Made by a program: the position numbers and the translations under genes
In this document: one piece after another, positions 1-7,300 of the stretch
Position numbering within the stretch: position 1 is the stretch's first letter
How the letters are laid out: each line of letters starts with the position of its first letter
Assembly: GCA_945874095.1 (NCBI GenBank)
Contig: CAMCFM010000113.1
Coordinates: 1 to 10,282, forward strand
Origin: Candidatus Kuenenia stuttgartensis
Lineage (GTDB): Bacteria; Planctomycetota; Planctomycetia; Isosphaerales; Isosphaeraceae
DNA length: 10,282 bases
Direction of reading: 5' to 3'
Notes under the pieces: model-generated
Seen by the model: the letters and a program-made list of their open reading frames with translations, nothing else
What the model was told of the DNA's origin: nothing
Database searches by the model: none

Positions 1-279
1 AATCAGGCACTGGTTGGCAGTCGATGAATCAAGAGCAACATTTTCGGCGACTGAGAATCGGATCTCGATACGATAAGCCTGACGCTCCAAAGAGATATCC
101 TTAGATTCAGCCGGCTTGGAAGCCTTCTCTGGAACCGATGGTTTTGATGATTCCGATGCCGGTATTTGGGCGGGCGTGGACTGTTTCGGATCAGCAGTCG
201 TCTGAGCCATGGTCAAGGTGGAAAAACATGCCAAATGTAAAGCGAGCTGACATGATTGGAGCCAGTGATACTTTCTCAT
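1..279 (-). CDS. Secreted protein of unknown function, N-terminal 93 residues only
   Basis: The reading frame is open from an ATG at 279 to the left window edge, so the C-terminal part is missing. The start begins MRKYHWLQSCQLALHLACFS and looks like a Sec signal peptide: basic n-region, hydrophobic core, and likely cleavage after TMA at residue 25. No proper lipobox surrounds Cys18. A Pro/Ser/Lys-rich low-complexity linker follows (about residues 29-62), then the start of a folded region with a beta-strand-like segment, YRIEIRFSVAEN (69-80). The start codon overlaps the stop of the preceding solute-binding-like gene as ATGA (276-279). A GAGGTGA Shine-Dalgarno-like run lies about 13 bases upstream, further than usual, so translational coupling probably matters. 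I do not recognise the family. The frame, signal peptide and overlap make a real gene likely. Confidence 0.75.
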   Translation of the reverse strand, partial: MRKYHWLQSCQLALHLACFSTLTMAQTTADPKQSTPAQIPASESSKPSVPEKASKPAESKDISLERQAYRIEIRFSVAENVALDSSTANQCLI

Positions 280-2663
280 GGTGTTTTTGATTTCACCTCA
301 GATGCAATAGACCAGCCATAGATATTCTGATAAAGCATGTCGATACCGGGCTTTAAGCCTGTCAGACTTTTTCGCCATGCGAATCGGCGAGGCACCTGCC
401 ACAACGGGATCACAGGCGTTTCTTCGCGACAGAGCCGGTCGATGAACCGGCCTGACTGGCGGACGACCGCCTCGTTCCAGGATCGTTCCACATCCAGCAC
501 TTGTGACAATGTGAGCGGGCTCGCCATTGCGGCCAGTCCATTTGAGGATGGGGCAGCGTAAAGCGATGGGCTGATCCAACTGCCGATCTCGAAATGGTTG
601 GTGGATGGGCTGATCGCTCTCCAGGCAAGCTGGAATGGCTGGCCATTCGCCAAACGTTCTTCCAGATCGCTGGCTGACCAGCTTTTCAATGTGATATCAA
701 GGCCAAAACCTCGCAAATTATCGGCGATCTTTGTCACAGATCGAATGATATCAGGACGTCGCGGATAATCGAGAGTGAGCTTGATCCGATCGACTTTCAT
801 TTCCTTCCGGGCGGATGCGAACAGCAAAGCGGCCATGGCCGGGTCAAACGGTTGGGGCGTGATCTCTGGATCGTCCCATGCAGACCCCTTGGGGAATGGC
901 CCATCTGCCAGAATCTCATCGGCTGTGGGTGGCCGACCAAGAAACTGTTCCTCAAGCAATTCCAATCGGTTCAGGGCGTATCCAAGTGCACGCCTGAGTG
1001 ATCGGTTGGCCAGAAGTGGATTTCGCCCATCGAGTGCCAGCAAGTGAACCTCAGCCACAGAATAAGGTGCGATGATAATTTGGTCGGGTGGTGAACTGCC
1101 GGGAGCAATGGCTGATGGAACATGCTCAACGACATCGACCCGACCGTCGATCAACAACTGCCAGGCTTCCATATCGTCGTCAAATACAAGTTCGCGGAGT
1201 CTGAACAAACCTGCTGATTTCTCGACTTTTCGTTCAAAAACACTTTCAGGGCCAAGTGATTCCACCTTTTGGCCTTTCCATTCATACGCCCCTGAGCCGA
1301 CCCATGATTCGGGGGTAATCTTTTCAGCCTGACTGGTTTCGGCTGGCCCAACCGACCTTAAAAACCAGCTTTCAGGCTGAAAGATCGGGCGAATGAATTT
1401 GACCTGGATTTTCCGATCGTCAGACGCCGTGACGGATTCGACAAGACTGGCCCAAACTCCATGATAGGCTGGACTTGAAGGCAGTGCCCATGAGCTTAGG
1501 CCTGCCACGATGTCTCGCGAATTGATCGCTCGGCCGCTGGACCATTTTAAATCTGGTTTGAGGAGCAGATTTGCCGTGGTGAGATCGGTCATTTCAAATC
1601 GTTCAAGCAATTGATGAGGCGACCGGCCCTTGAACGAGTCTTCGGAGAGATCCGTCAGGAGTGGCAAAAAGCCGAGCTTTGCGGCACGATGATTCGAGAT
1701 GGATGCACCCCAGACACGGGAGGGCTGGCGGATCGACTCTGCAACTGCGACCCGTACCGTTGGCCAGCGTTTTTGAGCAGCTGATAAAGCCTCGGCCAAG
1801 CCTTCTGTCTCAGGCCAGGCACGATAGGCATCGTTGAGTTGATCAAGCCGTTCAGGGCGATCTGCCGGAGCGTTGGTCAAAAATTCTTTGGAGATGGTTT
1901 GGAGCTTCAAGGCAAACGCAGCGATGACTGGTGCCGATTTGTCGATCGCTTGAATTCGGGCCTTCACTTCGCGGAGACGCTCGAATCGCGAATCGGCCAG
2001 ATCCGCTTCAGCCAATTGCTCAAGACCTTTTATGGCAAGGAGTTTAGCCTCTTTGTCACCTGGACGGGTAGCCAGCACTTCGGTGATGTACTGCAAGCCA
2101 GCATTGTGGTCGCCGGAGTCGAATTTCGAGCGAGCCTCAGACATCAAAAGTTTGATCTGGGTCTCTTCCAAGCCCCTCCATTTTGGATCGCGGCCATGAA
2201 CCAACAGGACGTATTCAAAGGCTTTTGCGAAGTCGCCAGAGTCGATCAGGCGATTGGCTTCCTGAACCAGCATGTCGTCAAAATAAGTAATCGATTCCAT
2301 ATCTTCACGGTACAGCGCATATTCCGCACCATCTCCTTCCACTGGCTGGACGACGATCCGAATGGCTGGGTCTTTTTCAGCCTCTTTGACCTTCGCGTCC
2401 ATCTCTGGTGACCTTTGCTTGCGCGAGGTCCGGTTAAACGGCGATTTTTTGATCTCGGGGAGAGGCCGGGAAGCCACCGGCTCAATCTCAAGTTCCGATG
2501 AATCGATCAATTTGATTCTGTCAAATGGAGACTTTGTCAGAAGAGTTTCCTGAGCCGTATCAGGTTTAGCTGGCGCCTGGCCCTGACTCGTCGAGTTGGC
2601 CAGGAGAATGATCGAGACGGCCAGAGATGTGATCGTGGTCAGAAACGGGATGGGAGATCTCAT
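276..2663 (-). CDS. Secreted TPR-like protein with C-terminal SBP_bac_5-like (oligopeptide-binding) domain
   Basis: This 795-residue protein begins with a Sec signal peptide (hydrophobic core about residues 7-22, likely cleavage after GQA at 30) with no lipobox cysteine. A low-complexity segment (30-100) carries two similar motifs, KSPFDR (44-49) and KSPFNR (73-78). Residues about 130-300 are helical with TPR-like units such as NRLIDSGDFAKAFEYVL and SKFDSGDHNAGLQYI. From about 303 it resembles the family 5 solute-binding domain of Opp/Dpp-type peptide transporters. Supporting stretches are LKPDLKWSSGRAINSRDIV (368-386), the SGAYEW turn (457-462), NRSLRRALGYALNR (553-566) and a C-terminal PVIPLWQ. 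Family 5 binding proteins are usually about 500-550 residues, so the extra length is the N-terminal repeat region. No permease or ATPase gene is visible. The ATG at 2663 overlaps the upstream stop as ATGA and has GAGG seven bases before it. I infer a periplasmic peptide- or ligand-binding, or purely structural, role. Confidence 0.78.
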   Translation of the reverse strand: MRSPIPFLTTITSLAVSIILLANSTSQGQAPAKPDTAQETLLTKSPFDRIKLIDSSELEIEPVASRPLPEIKKSPFNRTSRKQRSPEMDAKVKEAEKDPAIRIVVQPVEGDGAEYALYREDMESITYFDDMLVQEANRLIDSGDFAKAFEYVLLVHGRDPKWRGLEETQIKLLMSEARSKFDSGDHNAGLQYITEVLATRPGDKEAKLLAIKGLEQLAEADLADSRFERLREVKARIQAIDKSAPVIAAFALKLQTISKEFLTNAPADRPERLDQLNDAYRAWPETEGLAEALSAAQKRWPTVRVAVAESIRQPSRVWGASISNHRAAKLGFLPLLTDLSEDSFKGRSPHQLLERFEMTDLTTANLLLKPDLKWSSGRAINSRDIVAGLSSWALPSSPAYHGVWASLVESVTASDDRKIQVKFIRPIFQPESWFLRSVGPAETSQAEKITPESWVGSGAYEWKGQKVESLGPESVFERKVEKSAGLFRLRELVFDDDMEAWQLLIDGRVDVVEHVPSAIAPGSSPPDQIIIAPYSVAEVHLLALDGRNPLLANRSLRRALGYALNRLELLEEQFLGRPPTADEILADGPFPKGSAWDDPEITPQPFDPAMAALLFASARKEMKVDRIKLTLDYPRRPDIIRSVTKIADNLRGFGLDITLKSWSASDLEERLANGQPFQLAWRAISPSTNHFEIGSWISPSLYAAPSSNGLAAMASPLTLSQVLDVERSWNEAVVRQSGRFIDRLCREETPVIPLWQVPRRFAWRKSLTGLKPGIDMLYQNIYGWSIASEVKSKTP

Positions 2664-5600
2664 GGTTTGGCCTCAACATTCGGTGATACGGCCGCCGTTT
2701 GGCCTGGCTTAACCTGACTCATGACCGATTTGGGAATGCGCCGGAACACTCCAGGGCGTTCCACCACGATCCAGTCATCCCCATCTGGAATCAAAGGGCC
2801 AAGGACCCAGGTTTTGAGAGCAAATTTCAAAGGATTTGGTTCGTTCAGAGGCCAGTTGACCAATTCGGTCTGATTGGATTGGGTCAGCCAGACAATCTGA
2901 TTGTCTCGAAGCAGAGGACGCCCGAGAGGCATCACCGATGATGTCTTGGATTCCAGTTCAATCTGGCCTGATGCGTCGATGACACGCACTATGCCTGAGG
3001 GATGAAAAATCATGCTCTTGTTCGCAGAGACTCTGATCAGGCGAGTTCCAGCACCTGAAAATGTCCATTTCGTCTGAACGGAGAGATCGCGGCCGGCCAG
3101 TGAAAATACGGTCCCGTCTGCAAGTAGTGCCAAAACGGCTCTTCCAGTGGAGACCAGAGTGCCTGTAAACTTGCCGTCCACCTGACTTCTGGCCGTTTGC
3201 CTGAGCCGTGGCGGATCCTGTTCAATGGCCAGCCTGACCAATCGACCAGTCGTGTCGCTAACAACAATCGACTTGTCTTCAAGAAGAACGATCGACGACC
3301 ATTTCCAGAGTGCCGTTTTTTCGTAATCTGGAACGAATGGCTGACCCTGTGGTGAACCGTCCTCGGCAGAGGCGATCGCCACCTCTCCCCCTTCGCCTGC
3401 TATAAAAAGTAGCTTGTCGAGACGGACAGGAGGGAGCTTGGTCGGTATCGGTAAGGTCAGGCTACGGATGGGCGAACCGGCGTTATCCTGAATCCGGATC
3501 TGATTGGCCTGAGTCTCGGAAAGTCCAATACGCAAGTCATCCGCTTCATGCCAGTTCCACTTCTGTTCCGACTCCGAGACTTCAGGTAGGGCTGCTTCAG
3601 CCTTGTTTGACAAAGCCTTGGGCGACCATTGAAATGCCTTGGATTCGTTCGACTTTTCAACTTCCGTATCAAACGAACGTCCAGCTGAGTCCAGCCAGTT
3701 CAGCTTCGATTTGATCACCGCATGATGAGTCAGTTCCATCGAAGTGCCCCAGGAGGTGGACCAGAGAGGCTCATCCGCCCTCAAGTCAATGGCCATGGCA
3801 ATTCGGGCCAGGTCGCGATTCGAGGCCAGGAAAATCAGATAAACATTGTCGTCAAATTTCTTGATCGAGCTTACGGCATGGCTATCGGGAATGTCCCATG
3901 AACGCATGATGTCCAGTCGCCCGGACTGGGCGTCAAGCCGATAGTGCTTGAGGGTGCGATCAAGAATCAGGGCTTCTCTCTGCCCTACAGCCATGGCAAC
4001 GGAGGGATGTGCAGGTGTTTTGGTGGACGCATTTTTGCCGATCTGTGTCAATGGCTTGGCCAGGGTGTAATCGCCAACTCCAAAAACGCTGAAACCACCT
4101 TTATCGTGTGGAGTCCAGATCAAATTACCCTGCTGAGCCACCTTGAACCATGACCAGCCCTCAAGTGGCTCCTGCTGCAGCCTTTGCATCGATGTCCCAC
4201 GGTCATCAATCAGCCATGTCTGGAGCGATCCGGTGTTCAGCTCGCGATTTTCGGGGAACATCAGAAAACGCCCTGAACGGATCGGGGGAACCCTCAATGC
4301 GGCGAGTCGATGTCCAAGGTAAACACTTTTCAAACAGGCTTTGGGCTCGACCTGGATAACAAATAGAACGGATTGGTCAGCAGGTACATAAAGTGTTTGA
4401 TTGTTAGTAGATGCAATCACAGAACCTGTTAAGGGCCATTTCAGATCAAGCCCATCATTGACACGCCCCGAGCCAAGGTCGATCCAGAGCAGGTGCCCTT
4501 TGCCTGGCAAGGCGACAATCAGACGATTCCCAAGTACTAGAGGGGCCGTTCTGGGTGTATCGCCTAAAGGCTGACGCCAGATCAGTTTTCCGTCCGTCAG
4601 AGCAAGTCTGACGAGCGATTGGTCGCGATCGTCGTACGCCAGAACAGAGGGTGGAGTTTCTTCAGGGATCAACAGGGGGTCGAAACCAGGGCTGGTTCCT
4701 GAAGGTCTTTGCCACAAGACATTTCCGGTCGCTTGATCAAGCCCAACGATCAGGCCTGATCCGGAAACGACTGCAATTTGGGCCGGCGTTGGAGGGCCGG
4801 CAGATTTGGCTTTCTGAGTGGATGCCGATTGTGCCCGAACAAAAATTGTTTGAGGCTGACCAAGCGTATTGGGGGAATCCTGACGCTCGGCTTGTCGACT
4901 GATCTTCAAAAGTTTGACATTTTCCTGGACCTGTTGATTCGCTGTCTCAATCCGTTTCGAGATCATCGTATCTGCGATCAGTTCCGGATATTTTGCCAAA
5001 AGCTCATCACGAGCTTGAAATACCGACTGACTGCTGCGGCTCTTGAGTGCTTCGTCCATCAATCCCAGAGTTTTTGTTCGCGCTTCACCCTTAGCCACTG
5101 AGGCTTCTGCCTCAGCCATAAACTGGTCCACTTTCAAGCGGGTACGTTGTGCGGCGGCCGCTTCGCCCGCCAGTTCTGTGTGTAGTCGAAATGCTGATCT
5201 GGCTTGATCCACCGTCTCAACGGATGCATTCTGCTTGGCCTTGGCGGCCAGATCACGTGTCAGGGTTGCAACTGCTTCAGCTGCATCCATTTGGCGATCT
5301 TTCCAAGCGGGTTCATCGGCAAGTGGAGGCAACTCTTTCAAAGCGATTGCCAAGCCACCGGCAAGTTGCGGCGATGCCCCGGATGTGAGTTCTTTGACTC
5401 GGGAAAGAGTTTCCAATATGTGAGCATTCGATGAACGTTCTTCGTCAGGTCTCATTCTGAGAAAACTGGACAGCCGTTCCGAACCGGCTCGAAAATCACC
5501 TGATTCGTAGGCGGAGACGCCCGATTCGTAAGCCCTGTTGGCCCGGGTACGGTCAATCACCCACCAGAGCCCGAAAGCAGTTGCACTCAGGCCTACTAAA

Positions 5601-6283
5601 GTTAATCCCAGTAAGACAATCAGTGGGGCTGTGACCAGCTTTTTGCCAGTCTCTTCTTCATCAGCGAATACGCTCAGGCCACGGCCACCTTCAGCGGCGA
5701 CCACTGGGACATGTCTCACATCAACCGATTCCGAGCGGCCTCGGAGTCGATCCAGCCATGAACGCTTTACAGGATCCGCCAGTTCCGGAGATTTGCGAAC
5801 TTTTGATTCTTTCGATGCCGACCTTGAACCCTTTTTTAGCTTCGCTGGTTCAACGACTGAGGCATCGGCCACATCATCCCAATCCAGTTCAAGTGGCTTA
5901 TCCACTTTTCGCTTGACTGGTTCTAATGGTTTAACAGGAGCCGGATTCGATGGCCGTGAAGGAGCCTGTGGAGCAGGCTTTGCGGGAGCAGAATCGCCGG
6001 CAAAGAAATAGGCTCGATGCTCTCCAAAACCGAGTTCGTCGCCGGGAGCAACCTGACATACGGCAACCCTTTTGCCGTTATGACGAAACGACTTGCCTTC
6101 AGGCGTGGCCTCGATCTGGAGCGTGCCTGGATGAATTTTCAGACGGGCGTGGATTGGCTGTACATCGGGATCGTGGATCTGGATATCGCAAACGGCATCG
6201 GAACCGACCAGCAGGTTACCCATTCTGGGCAATTCTACCGATACAAGCGTGCCTCCCGGACCATGCAATTCCAAGCGAGCCAT
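2660..6283 (-). CDS. Membrane-anchored FHA-like domain protein with PQQ-like beta-propeller
   Basis: This is a 1207-residue multidomain protein. Residues 1-95 match an FHA fold: GSDAVCDIQIHDPD (27-40), HARL (45-48) and NG (69-70). A Pro/Lys-rich linker (about 98-215) leads to one hydrophobic span (about 216-242, core LIVLLGLTLVGLSATAFGLW). A TPR-like unit follows at once (ANRAYESGVSAYESGDF, 248-264), then a helical region to about 465. From about 500 to near the C-terminus lie repeated beta-strand units with PQQ/quinoprotein-type blade motifs such as LDQATGNVLWQRP (515-527) and LTDGKLIWRQPLG (562-574). Basic residues before the span suggest a cytoplasmic FHA domain and an outer propeller. Typical FHA domains bind phosphothreonine, but two of the usual contact residues differ here (see findings). 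The ATG at 6283 has AGGA (6292-6295) with an eight-base spacer. The stop overlaps the next gene. I infer a signalling or scaffold role; no enzyme motif is seen. Confidence 0.82.
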   Translation of the reverse strand: MARLELHGPGGTLVSVELPRMGNLLVGSDAVCDIQIHDPDVQPIHARLKIHPGTLQIEATPEGKSFRHNGKRVAVCQVAPGDELGFGEHRAYFFAGDSAPAKPAPQAPSRPSNPAPVKPLEPVKRKVDKPLELDWDDVADASVVEPAKLKKGSRSASKESKVRKSPELADPVKRSWLDRLRGRSESVDVRHVPVVAAEGGRGLSVFADEEETGKKLVTAPLIVLLGLTLVGLSATAFGLWWVIDRTRANRAYESGVSAYESGDFRAGSERLSSFLRMRPDEERSSNAHILETLSRVKELTSGASPQLAGGLAIALKELPPLADEPAWKDRQMDAAEAVATLTRDLAAKAKQNASVETVDQARSAFRLHTELAGEAAAAQRTRLKVDQFMAEAEASVAKGEARTKTLGLMDEALKSRSSQSVFQARDELLAKYPELIADTMISKRIETANQQVQENVKLLKISRQAERQDSPNTLGQPQTIFVRAQSASTQKAKSAGPPTPAQIAVVSGSGLIVGLDQATGNVLWQRPSGTSPGFDPLLIPEETPPSVLAYDDRDQSLVRLALTDGKLIWRQPLGDTPRTAPLVLGNRLIVALPGKGHLLWIDLGSGRVNDGLDLKWPLTGSVIASTNNQTLYVPADQSVLFVIQVEPKACLKSVYLGHRLAALRVPPIRSGRFLMFPENRELNTGSLQTWLIDDRGTSMQRLQQEPLEGWSWFKVAQQGNLIWTPHDKGGFSVFGVGDYTLAKPLTQIGKNASTKTPAHPSVAMAVGQREALILDRTLKHYRLDAQSGRLDIMRSWDIPDSHAVSSIKKFDDNVYLIFLASNRDLARIAMAIDLRADEPLWSTSWGTSMELTHHAVIKSKLNWLDSAGRSFDTEVEKSNESKAFQWSPKALSNKAEAALPEVSESEQKWNWHEADDLRIGLSETQANQIRIQDNAGSPIRSLTLPIPTKLPPVRLDKLLFIAGEGGEVAIASAEDGSPQGQPFVPDYEKTALWKWSSIVLLEDKSIVVSDTTGRLVRLAIEQDPPRLRQTARSQVDGKFTGTLVSTGRAVLALLADGTVFSLAGRDLSVQTKWTFSGAGTRLIRVSANKSMIFHPSGIVRVIDASGQIELESKTSSVMPLGRPLLRDNQIVWLTQSNQTELVNWPLNEPNPLKFALKTWVLGPLIPDGDDWIVVERPGVFRRIPKSVMSQVKPGQTAAVSPNVEAKP

Positions 6284-6291
6284 TCGAGAGT

Positions 6292-6295
6292 TCCT
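6292..6295 (-). promoter_or_regulatory. Shine-Dalgarno of the FHA/propeller gene
   Basis: The minus strand reads AGGA eight bases before the ATG at 6283. It fixes this start and shows that the gene can initiate independently, unlike the neighbours reached by stop/start overlap. Confidence 0.65.
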
Positions 6296-6355
6296 GGGTT
6301 TCTATTTCACCTGTACCGAAGCGAATCAACTATGGATTGCTTTTTCCGACAGCGT

Positions 6356-7300
6356 TTAACGAAGCGGCTCTTGTGAGGCCACGACAAGGTCGTAGCTGTT
6401 GCCATTCTTCGTCACACGAAACCGCGTCCGTTTGATTTGGCCAGGCTGACGCTTGGCATACCCCACTTCAAGCTGAGCCAGACGATCGGCAAATTCTTTG
6501 GAGTAGAAATGGAAGATCGCGCCTTGGCCAGGATCGATACCCGCATTGCGGAACAACTGTTGATCAATCGCTTTTCGTCCACCACCAAGCCAAAGAAAAT
6601 AGAGCCGCTGCTCCGTTTCTGGAGAGCCCGTTCGAACCAATGGCTTCGGGTTCGAAAGATTTTTGGCATAGGTCAACTGATTGCCATTCGATATGGCCAC
6701 CTCAACTCCCATGGCGTCAAGGGCTTTGGCGTATTCGTCTACGGTTTGGCCAGAGTCGTAAATAATATTCCAGCGTTGTTCACGAGGCACACCACCCGTA
6801 CCAGGCCCGAACCCGTAACCTGGCCGGCCTGTGCCTTTCTGGCTTGAACGTCGTCCAGTGGAAACGGCCCCCCCAGAATTCACAGCCGGGCCAAGATCTT
6901 GCGTCATGACGGCTTCGCTATCGCCAGTCAAACCGTCGAAAACAACGTTGGGTGTCATCGAAACACTGGCTTCTTCGAACTCCGATGCGTTTGATTCGTT
7001 GTTGGAAGCGGCTGCTCCATAAGCTGCTCCAGGAACTTCGATCGTTTCAGACTCTCCAACAGTGCCTTCCAGAGTGCCTCCCCCGCCACCGGAAACTTCG
7101 ATAATTTCGAGAGGGGCGGACATGGGCCTGTTAAATGCCTGCATGGCCATATACTGAATGAATAGCCAGCCCACGACGCAAGCGACTCCCAAAATTGCTG
7201 CGATCAGGCCTGAGACTGTACGGTCATACTGAGTCTCTCCTCGTACAATCCTGCCTGTACCAAGCGATTCCTGTTTAGAGGGTGCGATGGCAGTGCTCAT
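6356..7300 (-). CDS. Single-span membrane protein with Gly-rich linker and C-terminal globular domain, unknown family
   Basis: This 314-residue protein has a short polar N-terminus with basic residues (1-28) and one transmembrane segment at about 29-51 (core SGLIAAILGVACVVGWLFIQ). A long low-complexity region (about 60-175) follows, with GGGGG (71-75), an acidic Glu/Asn/Ser-rich part and a Gly/Arg-rich part (YGFGPGTGG, 162-170). The C-terminal domain (about 176-312) begins RWNIIYDSGQTVDEYAKALD and contains QRLYFLWLGGGRKA (231-244) and AIFHFYSKEFADRL (261-274). The topology, with a short cytoplasmic tail, one span and an outer domain, resembles ExbD/TolR or TonB-type proteins. I see no sequence signature of those families, so this is only an analogy. 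The start overlaps the stop of the toroid gene as ATGA (7297-7300), with only a weak GGGG upstream, which suggests coupled translation. The product probably anchors or partners the secreted products of the same operon. Confidence 0.78.
   Translation of the reverse strand: MSTAIAPSKQESLGTGRIVRGETQYDRTVSGLIAAILGVACVVGWLFIQYMAMQAFNRPMSAPLEIIEVSGGGGGTLEGTVGESETIEVPGAAYGAAASNNESNASEFEEASVSMTPNVVFDGLTGDSEAVMTQDLGPAVNSGGAVSTGRRSSQKGTGRPGYGFGPGTGGVPREQRWNIIYDSGQTVDEYAKALDAMGVEVAISNGNQLTYAKNLSNPKPLVRTGSPETEQRLYFLWLGGGRKAIDQQLFRNAGIDPGQGAIFHFYSKEFADRLAQLEVGYAKRQPGQIKRTRFRVTKNGNSYDLVVASQEPLR

Noticed and set aside
1839..2411. 190-codon plus-strand open frame opposite the TPR-like region
   Set aside because: It lies wholly antisense to a well-supported gene with signal peptide and domain matches, has no recognisable domain, and the gene order is entirely minus-strand.
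5538..6011. 157-codon plus-strand open frame opposite the FHA protein linker
   Set aside because: Its Ser/Thr/Arg-rich composition is what the reverse of a Pro/Lys/Ala-rich linker gives; it overlaps a real coding region.
6284..6355. Possible promoter, TTGATT with a 17-base spacer and AATAGA on the minus strand
   Set aside because: Only three of six bases fit the -10 consensus, and planctomycete promoters are poorly defined, so it is not separable from chance.
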